Origin: Sphingomonas psychrolutea
GTDB taxonomy: Bacteria; Pseudomonadota; Alphaproteobacteria; Sphingomonadales; Sphingomonadaceae
Assembly (NCBI RefSeq): GCF_014636175.1
Contig: NZ_BMDW01000002.1
Location: 222,043 to 286,042 of the forward strand
Length of the DNA: 64,000 nucleotides
Reading direction: 5' to 3'
A model generated the notes under the pieces. That model made no database searches, was not told the origin of the DNA, and saw only the letters and a program-made list of their open reading frames with translations. Each line of letters begins with the position of its first letter. Within the stretch, counting starts at the first letter, position 1. This document shows, one piece after another, positions 45,584 to 54,864 of this stretch. The position numbers and the translations under genes were made by a program.

Positions 45584-46794
45584 CGACCACGCCGTTCCGC
45601 ATCGGTTTCCTGCCGCTGGTCGACGCCGCCTTGCCGATCCTCGCGCGCGAACTTGGCTTTGCCGAGGCCGAGGGAATCTCTCTCGAGCTCGTGCGAGACA
45701 TGAGTTGGGCGACGGTCAACGACCGTTTGCTCTACGGCCATAGCGATGCAGCGCATCTGCTCGCGCCGCTCGCGATCGCTACTACGCTGGGGCTGGGGCG
45801 TCCGGCGACGCCGCTGTCGGTGCCGTTCGTGCTGGGCTTGAACGGCAATGCGATTACGCTGCGGCCCGATCTTGCGGCACGCGTCACCGCGGTGGGTTCG
45901 CCGGGCGACGTCGCGGCAATCGGTGGGCGGCTTGTCGAGGTTGCGCAGGCGGCACGCGAGCGCGGTGCGCCGCTGCGCTTCGGCGTGGTGCATCGCTATT
46001 CGAGCCACAATTACATGCTGCGCTATTGGCTGATCGGCTGCGGTATCGATCCCGATGCTGACGTCTCGATCGTTACCGTCGCACCGCCCTTCGCCGCCGA
46101 TGCGCTTGCCGCCGGGGAGATCGACGGGATCTGTGTCGGCGAGCCGTGGAACAGCGTCGCGGTCGACCGCGGCGTCGGGGTAATCGTTGCGGTAACCTCG
46201 CAAATCTGGCTTCGCGGCGTCGAGAAGGTGCTGGCGATGCGCACCGCGCGGATGGAGGAAGATCCCGACCTCGCGCATCGGCTGCTGCGCGCGCTGTACC
46301 GCGCGGGCGTCGCCTTCGTCGATCCGGCGCGGCGTGAGGAAATCGCCGCGATCCTCGCCGGGCCCGCCTATCTCGACGGGTCGGCGACGCTGATCGGCCA
46401 CGCTATTTCCGACCGAATCGTTTTCGCGCAGGGCGCCGATCCGATCGACGTACCCGATTTCATGTTCCAGCATCGCGAGGCGGCCAATTTCCCTTGGGTC
46501 AGCCAAGCGGCGTGGCTCTATGCGCAGATGTGCATCGCCGGCCACGCGTCACCGAACCCGGCCGATTATGATGCGGCGCAACGCGTTTTCCGCCCCGACG
46601 TCTATCGCGCCGCGCTGCGACCGCTCGGCGTACCGCTGCCGGGGGCGAGCTCGAAGCTCGAGGGCGGGATCGCCGGATCGCTTGGTGTCGGTACGACGCA
46701 GGGGCGCCTGATCCTCGGTGCCGACCGATTCTTCGATGCGCGGAGCTTCGATCCGGCCGATCTCACCGGCTATCTTGGCGGATTCGAAGCATAA
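45580..46794 (+). CDS. nasS: Nitrate/nitrite sensor protein NasS
   Basis: A 404-aa NrtA/CmpA-like binding protein (FRIGFLPLVDAALPILARELGFAEAEGIS at its start, in part; RYSSHNYMLRYWLIGCGIDPDADV; GEPWNSVAVDRG). It has no signal peptide or Tat motif, so it is cytoplasmic, as expected for the sensor NasS rather than a transport subunit. No ABC permease or ATPase genes follow. It is translationally coupled to nasT. In known systems it sequesters NasT until it binds nitrate or nitrite. Confidence 0.85.
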   Translation: MTTTPFRIGFLPLVDAALPILARELGFAEAEGISLELVRDMSWATVNDRLLYGHSDAAHLLAPLAIATTLGLGRPATPLSVPFVLGLNGNAITLRPDLAARVTAVGSPGDVAAIGGRLVEVAQAARERGAPLRFGVVHRYSSHNYMLRYWLIGCGIDPDADVSIVTVAPPFAADALAAGEIDGICVGEPWNSVAVDRGVGVIVAVTSQIWLRGVEKVLAMRTARMEEDPDLAHRLLRALYRAGVAFVDPARREEIAAILAGPAYLDGSATLIGHAISDRIVFAQGADPIDVPDFMFQHREAANFPWVSQAAWLYAQMCIAGHASPNPADYDAAQRVFRPDVYRAALRPLGVPLPGASSKLEGGIAGSLGVGTTQGRLILGADRFFDARSFDPADLTGYLGGFEA

Positions 46795-46857
46795 TCGACC
46801 GCGCTGCAGAAAATTGTTGCGTTGCGGCGCAAATCGATGCAGCTTTCGGTCATCGTC

Positions 46858-46883
46858 GAGATGCTGCAACGGGGTAGCGTCTT
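46858..46883 (+). promoter_or_regulatory. ANTAR-type hexaloop hairpin in the nitrate operon leader
   Basis: A ten-pair stem (with wobbles) closes on the six-base loop AACGGG at 46868-46873, which has A at loop position 1 and G at position 4, the signature of ANTAR-protein RNA targets. It sits 23 bases upstream of the terminator hairpin in the gap between nasS and the transporter gene. A stem with a six-base loop at about 46816-46831 is the only candidate for the first hairpin of the usual pair, and its loop does not fit the consensus. Confidence 0.6.
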
Positions 46884-46906
46884 CGGCACCACCAACAATC
46901 TGGCAA

Positions 46907-46952
46907 AGTCGCCGTCGCGTCTCGAATGATCGAGCGCCGCGGCGGCTTTTTT
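46907..46952 (+). terminator. Attenuator terminator upstream of the nitrate transporter gene
   Basis: A long hairpin with a four-base loop (46926-46929): five perfect pairs, a one-base bulge, three pairs, one mismatch, then nine pairs, followed by six T residues (46947-46952). Transcription would stop here before the structural genes unless an antiterminator acts. NasT is encoded just upstream and the ANTAR-type hairpin immediately precedes this element. Confidence 0.8.
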
Positions 46953-46978
46953 GCGTTTGCTCGAGGGGAATCGGGACG

Positions 46979-48262
46979 ATGACGCAGTTGCAGACAGAGT
47001 TTGACGCCGGGCTGGTGGGGACCAGCGCGCGACCCAAAGCGAAACCGAGCGCATCGCGCGCCACCGGCTTCTGGCAGAGCGGGCACCGCCCGACGCTGAT
47101 CGCCGCCTTCCTCTATTTCGATCTCGCCTTCATGGTGTGGGTGCTGCTCGGTCCGCTCGCGCCGATCATCGCCAAGGAACTGGCGCTGTCGCCCGCCGAG
47201 AAGGGCCTGATGGTCGCAGTGCCGACGCTCGCCGGCGCGGTGCTGCGGCTCGTCAACGGCCTGCTGGTCGACAAGATCGGGCCGAAGAAGACCGGCGCGA
47301 TCGGGCAGATCATCGTCATCGTCGGCCTGTCGATCGGCTGGCTGTTCGGGGTCCACAGCTTCGAGGGCACGCTCGCGCTCGGCGTCGTGCTCGGCTTTGC
47401 CGGGGCGAGTTTCGCCGTCGCTTTGCCCCTGGCGTCGCGCTGGTATCCGGCCGAGCATCAGGGCAAGGCGATGGGGATCGCTGGCATGGGCAATTCGGGC
47501 ACCGTGCTCGCTTCGCTGTTCGCGCCGATGCTCGCCAAGGCGTTCGGGTGGAACGCGGTGCTAGGGCTCGCGGTGATCCCGCTCGCGATCGTCTTCGTGC
47601 TCTACATGGCGATGGCGAAGGATTCGCCGAGCCAGCCCGCGCCCAAGCCGTTCGCCGCCTATCTGTCGGTGCTCAAGGAAGCCGACACCTGGTGGTTCAT
47701 GCTATTCTACGGCGTGACGTTCGGCGGGTTTGTCGGGCTTGCCGCCAGCCTGCCGGTCTATTTCACCGACCGTTTCGCGCTGACCCCGGTGATGGCGGGC
47801 TATTGCACCGCGGCGTGCGTCTTTGCCGGATCTTTGGTGCGGCCGATCGGCGGCGCGGTGGCGGACAAGATCGGCGGGATCAGTACACTAACCGCGGTCT
47901 ATCTGCTGGCGGCGCTCACGCTAATCGCGATCAGCACCGCTCCCGCCTCGCTGGTCGTCTCGCTCGGGCTGTTCCTGCTGGTGATGGCAACGCTCGGCTT
48001 CGGCAATGGCGCGGTGTTCCAGCTCGTGCCGCAGCGCTTCCGCAGCGAGATCGGCGTGATGACGGGCCTCGTTGGCTTCGGCGGCGGGATCGGCGGATTT
48101 TACCTCGCGTCCTCGCTTGGCTTCGCCAAGCAATGGACCGGCAGCAATTCGCCCGGCTTCCTGATCTTCGCCGGGCTGGCGGTTGTCGCCTTGCTCGGGA
48201 TTCTCAAGGTCAAGAGTCACTGGCGCGGCAGCTGGACCGCAACGAACGGAGCGCGGATCTGA
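46979..48262 (+). CDS. MFS nitrate/nitrite transporter (NarK/NasA family)
   Basis: A 427-aa twelve-helix transporter of the nitrate-nitrite porter family. It has the nitrate signature-like stretches GFAGASFAVALPLASRWYP and GMGNSGTVLASLFAP (Gly-rich helix 5) and the second signature GFGNGAVFQLVPQRF with GLVGFGGGIGGF. The ATG at 46979 follows GGGA; the frame is open upstream through the leader but that part is non-coding. It imports nitrate for the reductases encoded downstream and shares one base (TGATG) with the porin gene. Confidence 0.9.
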   Translation: MTQLQTEFDAGLVGTSARPKAKPSASRATGFWQSGHRPTLIAAFLYFDLAFMVWVLLGPLAPIIAKELALSPAEKGLMVAVPTLAGAVLRLVNGLLVDKIGPKKTGAIGQIIVIVGLSIGWLFGVHSFEGTLALGVVLGFAGASFAVALPLASRWYPAEHQGKAMGIAGMGNSGTVLASLFAPMLAKAFGWNAVLGLAVIPLAIVFVLYMAMAKDSPSQPAPKPFAAYLSVLKEADTWWFMLFYGVTFGGFVGLAASLPVYFTDRFALTPVMAGYCTAACVFAGSLVRPIGGAVADKIGGISTLTAVYLLAALTLIAISTAPASLVVSLGLFLLVMATLGFGNGAVFQLVPQRFRSEIGVMTGLVGFGGGIGGFYLASSLGFAKQWTGSNSPGFLIFAGLAVVALLGILKVKSHWRGSWTATNGARI

Positions 48263-49479
48263 TGCGCGCGCTGTCGCTCCTCACATTGGGAGGGCTGGTG
48301 GCGACACCGGCCCTCGCCGACCCGCTCAAACTCGCCCCGCTGATCGATGCGCGGCTGCGCTACGAACATGTCGAGCAGGCGCCGTTCGCCCAGGATGCCG
48401 ACGCGGTCACGCTCAGGATCCGCAGCGGGTTCGAGGCGAAACTGAACGATTTCAGTTTCCTCGCCGAGGCCGAGGCAACACTGGCGATCAACCCGGCGTA
48501 CAATAGTGGGGTCAACGGCAAGACTACCTATCCGATCGTCCCCGATCCGCAGAATGTCGAGCTCAACCGTCTGCAGGTGCAATATCGCGGGCTCAAGCAG
48601 ACCGTCGTCACTGTCGGGCGGCAGGCGATCAACCTCGACGACCAACGCTTCGTCGGCGCGGTCGCGTGGCGCGACAATGAGCAGACCTTCGATGCGGTGC
48701 GGGTCGAATGGTCCGCGATCAAGAACCTCAAGGCCGATGTGACCTATGCGAACAATGTCCGCACGATCTGGGGGATCGACGGCGGCAATCGCTTCGGTCC
48801 TGCAAAGCTTGCGGAAATCGGCGGCGACAATGTCTTTGCCAACCTGTCGTACAAGACCAGCCTCGGCACGCTGACCGGCTTTGCCTATATGGTCGACCAG
48901 GACCAGCGGCAGGTGTTCGTCAATTCGAGTCAGAGCTACGGCGGCCGCTTCGCCGGAGCCTATCCGCTGAGCAAGACGGTCAAGCTGACCTATCTGGCGA
49001 GCTTCGCGTCGCAGAGCGACTATCACCGCAACCCCAATCGCTATCACGCGGAATATTATGCCGGCGAGCTCGGCCTTGCCGTCAGGGCGCTGTCGCTGAT
49101 CGGCGGGTATGAGGTGCTCGGCGCGGACCAGGGTGTCGCGGTCACTAGCTTCCAGACCCCGCTCGCCACGCTCCACAAGTTCAACGGCTGGGCGGACAAG
49201 TTTCTCGTCACCCCGGCCAATGGCCTGCGCGATGCCTATGGGTCGGTCGGTTATAGCTGGAAGAAGATCGCCGGGTTCGACGCGATCGGCCTGATCGCGA
49301 GCTACCATCGCTTCGACAGCGACCGGCTCCGCCAGCATTATGGCAACGAGATCGACGCCCAGCTCAGCGTCAAGAAGGGCAAATACACCGCGCTTATCAG
49401 ATATGCCGACTATCGCGCCGACCGCTTCGCGACCGACACCAAGAAACTCTGGCTCTCGCTGGATTGGGCCTTTTCATGA
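48262..49479 (+). CDS. Outer-membrane porin, alginate-export-type barrel
   Basis: A 405-aa protein with a signal peptide (LTLGGLVATPALA-D) and alternating beta-strand sequence throughout (IDARLRYEHVEQ, VGRQAINLDDQRFVGAVAWRDNEQTFDAVRV in part) ending in LSLDWAFS with an aromatic residue near the terminus. It matches the alginate-export/AlgE-like family often found in sphingomonad nitrate operons. Placed between the transporter and nirB with overlapping stops and starts, it is the likely outer-membrane entry channel for nitrate. Confidence 0.78.
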   Translation: MRALSLLTLGGLVATPALADPLKLAPLIDARLRYEHVEQAPFAQDADAVTLRIRSGFEAKLNDFSFLAEAEATLAINPAYNSGVNGKTTYPIVPDPQNVELNRLQVQYRGLKQTVVTVGRQAINLDDQRFVGAVAWRDNEQTFDAVRVEWSAIKNLKADVTYANNVRTIWGIDGGNRFGPAKLAEIGGDNVFANLSYKTSLGTLTGFAYMVDQDQRQVFVNSSQSYGGRFAGAYPLSKTVKLTYLASFASQSDYHRNPNRYHAEYYAGELGLAVRALSLIGGYEVLGADQGVAVTSFQTPLATLHKFNGWADKFLVTPANGLRDAYGSVGYSWKKIAGFDAIGLIASYHRFDSDRLRQHYGNEIDAQLSVKKGKYTALIRYADYRADRFATDTKKLWLSLDWAFS

Positions 49480-51944
49480 CCAAACCGCATCTCATCGTCA
49501 TCGGCAACGGCATGGCGGGCTGCCGCGCGATCGAGGAAATCCTCGCGCGCGACGCCGACCGTTATCGCATCACGATCTTCGGCGCCGAGCCGCACGTGAA
49601 CTACAACCGCATCATGCTCTCGCCGCTGCTCGCCGGCGACAAATCGTTCGACGACATCGTGATCAACGATCTCGCCTGGTATGCCGACAATGCGATCGAT
49701 CTGGTCGCGGGTGATCCGGTCGTGGCGATCGACCGCAAGATCCAGACTGTCACGGCACGATCCGGTCGAGTCGAGAGCTACGAGAAGCTGATCCTCGCGA
49801 CTGGGTCGGACCCGTTCATAATCCCGGTGCCGGGGCACGATCTGCAGGGCGTCGTGACCTTCCGCGATATGGACGATGTCGGCGCGATGCTGCGCGCGGC
49901 CGACGCCGGTGGCGACGCGGTGGTGATCGGCGGTGGGCTGCTCGGGCTCGAAGCCGCGCATGGCCTTTCGCTGCGCGGCATGAAGGTGACCGTGCTCCAC
50001 ATCATGCCGACGCTGATGGAGCGCCAGCTCGACGAAGCGGCTGGCTGGCTGCTCAAGGAAGCGCTCGAAGCGCGTGGCCAAACGATCCTGACCGGCGCCG
50101 ATACCGCCGAAATCTACGGTCAGGGCAAGGTCGAGGGCGTACGCCTCAAGTCGGGGCATGAGATCCCGGCGTCGCTGGTGGTGATGGCGGTCGGCATCCG
50201 CCCCAACGTCAAGCTGGCGCGCGGCGCCGATCTCGCGATCGGGCGCGGCATCCATGTCGACGATCACCTCGTCACCTCGGACGCCAACATCCTCGCAGTC
50301 GGCGAATGCGTCGAGCATAATGGCCTAGTTTACGGCCTGGTCGCGCCCTTATGGGACATGTGCCGCAGCCTCGCCGACGGGCTCGTCGCGACGCCCTCGG
50401 GCTATACCGGCTCGGTCACCTCGACCAAGCTCAAGGTCTCGGGGATCGACGTCTTCTCGGCGGGCGATTTCTCGGGTGGCGAGGGGTGCGAGGATATCGT
50501 CATGCGCGATGCCGCGCGCGGCATCTACAAGCGCGTCGTGGTCAAGGACGACCGCGTCATTGGCGCGGTGCTGTACGGGGATACGCAGGACGGCAACTGG
50601 TATTTCGACCTGCTCAAGAAGCGGCAGGATGTCGCCGAGATCCGCGACGCCCTGATCTTCGGCCAGGCCTTTGCCAGCGGAGGAGCGGCATCGGCAAACC
50701 CTAATGCGGCAGTCGCGGCGCTGGCGGACGACGCCGAGATCTGCGGCTGCAATGGCGTCAGCAAGGGCAAAGTGGTCGGCGCGATCGCAGGGGGCGCCTG
50801 CACACTTGATGCGGTGCGCGCCTGCACCAAGGCCTCGGCCTCGTGCGGGTCGTGTACGCCTTTGGTCGAGGGGTTGCTCGCCGTCACGTTGGGCGACGCG
50901 TTCGACGGCGAGCGCACCGCGCCGACATTGTGCAAATGCTCCAGCTTTACGCATGAGGACGTCCGCCGGCTGATCCCCGAGAAAGGCCTCAAGGCGATCC
51001 CACAGGTGATGCAGGCGCTGCACTGGACGACGCCGGACGGCTGCTCGTCGTGCCGCCCAGCGCTCAATTACTATTTGCTGTGCGCATCGCCGGGCGAATT
51101 CGTCGACGACAACCAGTCGCGCTTCGTCAACGAGCGGATGCACGCCAACATCCAGAAGGACGGGACCTATTCGGTCGTCCCGCGGATGTGGGGTGGGGTG
51201 ACGAACCCCAAGGAATTGCGCGCGATCGCCGATGTCGCAGAGAAATACCAAGCGCGGATGGTCAAGGTGACCGGCGGCCAGCGGCTCGACATCTTCGGGA
51301 TCAAGAAGGAGGATTTGCCCGCGGTGTGGGCCGATCTTAACGCTGCGGGCATGGTCAGCGGCCATGCCTATGCCAAGGCGCTCCGCACCGTGAAGACGTG
51401 CGTAGGCTCCGAATGGTGCCGCTTCGGCACACAGGATTCGACCGGGCTCGGGATCAAGACCGAGCAGATGACCTGGGGCAGCTTCATGCCGCACAAATTC
51501 AAGATCGCGGTGTCGGGCTGTCCACGCAATTGCGCCGAGGCGACCATCAAGGATTTCGGCGTAATCTGTGTCGACAGCGGGTACGAACTGTCGATCGGCG
51601 GGAATGGCGGGATCAAGCTGCGCGGCACCGATTTCCTGTGCAAGGTGGCGACCGAGCAGGAGGCGCTCGATCACTGCGCGGCGTTCATCCAGCTATACCG
51701 CGAGGAAGCGCGCTATCTCGATCGCACCGCGCCGTGGGTCGAGCGCGTCGGGCTCGACTATATCAAGGCCCGGATCGTCGAGGACGTCGAAGGCCGCGTG
51801 GCGCTGACTGCCCGTTTCCATTTCTCGCAGCGCTTCATGCAGGACGACCCGTGGGCGAAACGCGCGGCGGGGGAGGATTACAAACTCCACCAGCATCTCG
51901 CCGAAATCCGTCCTCTCGCGACGCCTTCGCTGGTGGCGGCGTGA
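49476..51944 (+). CDS. nirB: Assimilatory nitrite reductase, large subunit
   Basis: An 822-aa NAD(P)H-dependent enzyme reducing nitrite to ammonium in the cytoplasm. Its order is: N-terminal FAD/NAD(P) domains (VIGNGMAGCRAIEE; VVIGGGLLGLEAAHGL), two BFD-like [2Fe-2S] segments (ICGCNGVSKG with CGSC; CKCSSFTHED with CSSC), a ferredoxin-like half, and the siroheme/[4Fe-4S] domain with ligands C642, C648, C682 and C686 (TCVGSEWC, SGCPRNC). The ATG at 49476 overlaps the porin stop. It is coupled to nirD by a GTGA overlap. Confidence 0.94.
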   Translation: MTKPHLIVIGNGMAGCRAIEEILARDADRYRITIFGAEPHVNYNRIMLSPLLAGDKSFDDIVINDLAWYADNAIDLVAGDPVVAIDRKIQTVTARSGRVESYEKLILATGSDPFIIPVPGHDLQGVVTFRDMDDVGAMLRAADAGGDAVVIGGGLLGLEAAHGLSLRGMKVTVLHIMPTLMERQLDEAAGWLLKEALEARGQTILTGADTAEIYGQGKVEGVRLKSGHEIPASLVVMAVGIRPNVKLARGADLAIGRGIHVDDHLVTSDANILAVGECVEHNGLVYGLVAPLWDMCRSLADGLVATPSGYTGSVTSTKLKVSGIDVFSAGDFSGGEGCEDIVMRDAARGIYKRVVVKDDRVIGAVLYGDTQDGNWYFDLLKKRQDVAEIRDALIFGQAFASGGAASANPNAAVAALADDAEICGCNGVSKGKVVGAIAGGACTLDAVRACTKASASCGSCTPLVEGLLAVTLGDAFDGERTAPTLCKCSSFTHEDVRRLIPEKGLKAIPQVMQALHWTTPDGCSSCRPALNYYLLCASPGEFVDDNQSRFVNERMHANIQKDGTYSVVPRMWGGVTNPKELRAIADVAEKYQARMVKVTGGQRLDIFGIKKEDLPAVWADLNAAGMVSGHAYAKALRTVKTCVGSEWCRFGTQDSTGLGIKTEQMTWGSFMPHKFKIAVSGCPRNCAEATIKDFGVICVDSGYELSIGGNGGIKLRGTDFLCKVATEQEALDHCAAFIQLYREEARYLDRTAPWVERVGLDYIKARIVEDVEGRVALTARFHFSQRFMQDDPWAKRAAGEDYKLHQHLAEIRPLATPSLVAA

Positions 51945-52285
51945 GTGCGGTCGGCGAATGGCTCGACATCGGTCGAGTCGACCAGCTTCCCGCGCTCGGC
52001 GCGCGCACGCTGCCGGTGCGCGGCGGGCGCGAGATCGCGATCTTCCGCACCGCCAATGGCGAGATCTACGCGCTCGCCAACCAATGCCCGCACAAGCAGG
52101 GGCCGCTCAGCCAGGGGATCGTCCATGACACCACGGTGACGTGCCCGCTGCACAATTGGCGGATCTCGCTGGTGACGGGCGAGGCGCTGGGCGAGGACAA
52201 AGGGTGCGTGCCGGTGATCCCGGTCAAGATCGACGGCGGGCGGATCCTGATCGGCCGGGCGGCGGCGCTGGAAGGCGTGGCTTGA
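51941..52285 (+). CDS. nirD: Nitrite reductase small subunit with Rieske site
   Basis: A 114-aa Rieske-fold protein, the partner of NirB. All four cluster ligands are present: C49-x-H51 and C68-x2-H71, so it should carry a [2Fe-2S] centre, unlike many NirD proteins that have lost it. The start is a GTG overlapping the nirB stop, and the end overlaps the TTG start of nasA. Confidence 0.92.
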   Translation: MSAVGEWLDIGRVDQLPALGARTLPVRGGREIAIFRTANGEIYALANQCPHKQGPLSQGIVHDTTVTCPLHNWRISLVTGEALGEDKGCVPVIPVKIDGGRILIGRAAALEGVA

Positions 52286-54864
52286 CCACGGTCAAGACCA
52301 CTTGCGCCTATTGCGGCGTCGGCTGCGGCGTGCTCGCCACCCCCACCGGCGCGCGCTCGGCGACGATTGCGGGTGACCCGGAGCACCCCGCCAATTTCGG
52401 CAAGCTCTGCTCCAAGGGCGCGCATCTCGGCGAGACGATCGGCCTCGAAGACCGGTTGTTCCACCCGATGATCGGCACCCGCCAAGCCAGCTGGGACGAT
52501 GCGCTCGACCATGTCGCGCAGCGGTTCGCCGCGACGATCGCCGAATACGGCCCCGACAGCGTCGCCTTCTATGCCTCGGGCCAGATGCTGACCGAGGACT
52601 ATTACGTTGCCAACAAGCTGATGAAAGGCTTCATCGGCACCGCCAATATCGACACCAATTCGCGCCTGTGCATGGCGAGCGCGGTCGCGGCGCATGTCCG
52701 CGCGTTCGGCGAAGATGTCGTGCCGTGCAGCTACGACGATCTCGATGCGGCAGACCTGATCGTGCTGGTCGGATCGAACACCGCGTGGTGCCATCCGGTG
52801 ATCTGGCAGCGGATCGAGGTGGCGCGGGCGGCGCGCGGCACCAAACTCGTGGTGATCGACCCGCGCCGCACCGAGACCGCCGAGCGCGCCGACCTGCATC
52901 TCGCGATCGCGCCCGACAGCGACGTCGCGCTGTTCACCGGGCTGCTCGCGCACATGCGCTCGAGCTGGCGGCTCGACGGCACGGCGCTGGCCGAGCGCGT
53001 GCACGTCCCCGACGGCTTCTGGAAGACGCTGCCGAACCCCGACGTCGCGCGCACCTGCGACATCGCGCCCGCCGACCTGCAGGCGTTCTACGACCTGTTT
53101 GCGGATCACCCGCGCACGATCACGCTGTTCAGCCAGGGCGTCAACCAGTCGACCAGCGGCACCGACAAGGCCAACGCGATCATCAACCTTCATCTCGCCA
53201 CCGGTCGGATCGGGAAACCCGGCGCGGGGCCGTTCAGCATCACCGGCCAGCCCAACGCGATGGGCGGGCGCGAGGTCGGCGGTCTCGCCTCCACGCTCGC
53301 CGCGCACATGGGCTTCTCCGACGCCGAGCGCGACCGCGCCCAACGCTTCTGGCAGTCGCCGACGATCTGCTCTGGACCGGGGTTCAAGGCGGTCGACATG
53401 TTCGACGCGATGGCCAAGGGTAAGATCAAGGCGGTGTGGATCATGGCGACGAACCCCGCCGTCTCGATGCCCGATGCGCGGATGGCGCGCGTCGCGCTCG
53501 CCAACTGCCCGTTCGTCGTCGTGTCGGACTGCATCGCCGAGACCGATACGCTGCGCTTTGCGCAGGTCAAGCTCCCCGCGCTCGGCTGGGGCGAGAAGGA
53601 CGGCACGGTCACCAATTCCGAACGTCGCGTGTCGCGCCAGCGCGCGTTTCTCGCCGCCCCCGGCGAGGCCCGCGCCGACTGGTGGCAGGTCGCCGAGGTC
53701 GCCACGCGCATGGGCTTTGCCGGCTTCGACTTTGCGAACGCCGCGAGCGTTTTCCGCGAATTCGCGGCGCAGACCGGCTTCGAGAATGGCGGGACGCGCC
53801 TACTCGATATCTCCGGCCAGGCAACGATTTCCGACGCCGCCTATGCCGCGATGACGCCGTTCCAATGGGGCGGCACCTCGCCCTTCGCGGATCGCGCCTT
53901 CCCAACGCCCGACGGCAAGGCGCGGCTCGTGCCCGTCGTCCACGCGCCGCGCGACGATGCCAGCCGCGCCTATCCGTTGCGGCTCAACACCGGCCGCTAC
54001 CGCGACCAATGGCACACGATGACGCGTACCGGGCTGTCGCCCAAGCTGTCTCAGCACCGCCGAGAACCGCTGGTCGAGGTTCATCCCGACACTGCACGGC
54101 GGCTCGGCATCACCGATGGCGCGCTCGCCCGCGTCGAGACGCCGAACGGCGCAAGCATCTTTCGCGTCGCCGTCACCCCCGACCAGCGCCGCCGCGACCT
54201 GTTCGTGCCGATTCACTGGAGTGATCAGACCAGCGCCGGCGGCCGCGCGGGGCTGTTGCCGGGGCCGGATCGTGATCCGATCTCGGGCCAGCCCGGCTTC
54301 AAGAACAGCCCCGCGCGCGCCGGATCGTACAAGCCCGACTGGACCGGCTTCCTCGTCTCGCGCGAGCGGCCGGGCATCCCGGATTGCGTCTATTGGACAC
54401 GAATTCGCACCGCGCATGGCTGGCTGGTCGAACTGGCGGGCGAAGGCGATCCCGCGGCGATGATCGCGCTGATGCCCAAGGGCGAGCGCGCGGAGATGAT
54501 CGATGCACGCCGGGGCGTGGTACGCTCTGCGATGCTGGCAGAGGGGCAGTTGCAGGCGGCGTTGTTCGTCTCGCGCAGCGCCGGCCTGCCGCCGCGTGAC
54601 TGGCTGATCGGGCAGCTCGGCACGGACGAAGCATCTTCGTTCGAAGTGCTTGCCGGGCGCCCGGCTACCCCTGCTCTCGATCGCGGCGCGATCGTTTGTG
54701 TCTGCTTCGACGTCGGCCTCAATAGCCTGTTAGCCGCGATCACCGAGCAGCGACTCGTCACCGTGGAGGCGGTCGGCGCGGCGATCAACGCCGGCACGAA
54801 TTGCGGCTCGTGCCGTCCTGCCATCGCCAAGCTGCTGCCCGTCCAGGAGAGTGTCCATGTTTGA
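52282..54864 (+). CDS. nasA: Assimilatory nitrate reductase catalytic subunit with C-terminal BFD-like domain
   Basis: An 860-aa molybdopterin oxidoreductase reducing nitrate to nitrite in the cytoplasm. The N-terminal [4Fe-4S] ligands are C8-x2-C11-x3-C15-x27-C43. The probable Mo ligand is C130 in DTNSRLCMASA. The C-terminus adds a BFD-like [2Fe-2S] domain (CVCFDVGLNSLL and TNCGSCRPAIAKLL), as in NasA proteins that receive electrons without a separate subunit. No nasC-type flavoprotein gene is present. The TTG at 52282 is the only start that fits the four-base overlap with nirD. Confidence 0.93.
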   Translation: MTTVKTTCAYCGVGCGVLATPTGARSATIAGDPEHPANFGKLCSKGAHLGETIGLEDRLFHPMIGTRQASWDDALDHVAQRFAATIAEYGPDSVAFYASGQMLTEDYYVANKLMKGFIGTANIDTNSRLCMASAVAAHVRAFGEDVVPCSYDDLDAADLIVLVGSNTAWCHPVIWQRIEVARAARGTKLVVIDPRRTETAERADLHLAIAPDSDVALFTGLLAHMRSSWRLDGTALAERVHVPDGFWKTLPNPDVARTCDIAPADLQAFYDLFADHPRTITLFSQGVNQSTSGTDKANAIINLHLATGRIGKPGAGPFSITGQPNAMGGREVGGLASTLAAHMGFSDAERDRAQRFWQSPTICSGPGFKAVDMFDAMAKGKIKAVWIMATNPAVSMPDARMARVALANCPFVVVSDCIAETDTLRFAQVKLPALGWGEKDGTVTNSERRVSRQRAFLAAPGEARADWWQVAEVATRMGFAGFDFANAASVFREFAAQTGFENGGTRLLDISGQATISDAAYAAMTPFQWGGTSPFADRAFPTPDGKARLVPVVHAPRDDASRAYPLRLNTGRYRDQWHTMTRTGLSPKLSQHRREPLVEVHPDTARRLGITDGALARVETPNGASIFRVAVTPDQRRRDLFVPIHWSDQTSAGGRAGLLPGPDRDPISGQPGFKNSPARAGSYKPDWTGFLVSRERPGIPDCVYWTRIRTAHGWLVELAGEGDPAAMIALMPKGERAEMIDARRGVVRSAMLAEGQLQAALFVSRSAGLPPRDWLIGQLGTDEASSFEVLAGRPATPALDRGAIVCVCFDVGLNSLLAAITEQRLVTVEAVGAAINAGTNCGSCRPAIAKLLPVQESVHV

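Noticed and set aside
46718..46978. In-frame extension of the nitrate transporter upstream of its ATG
   Set aside because: The extension passes through the hairpin leader and terminator, overlaps nasS in another frame and encodes a basic, non-homologous stretch; the ATG at 46979 gives the family N-terminus.
47137..48261. Long plus-strand frame antecedent to the porin gene
   Set aside because: It is the out-of-frame shadow of the transporter gene, rich in Arg/Gly; a signal peptide begins exactly at the ATG at 48262.
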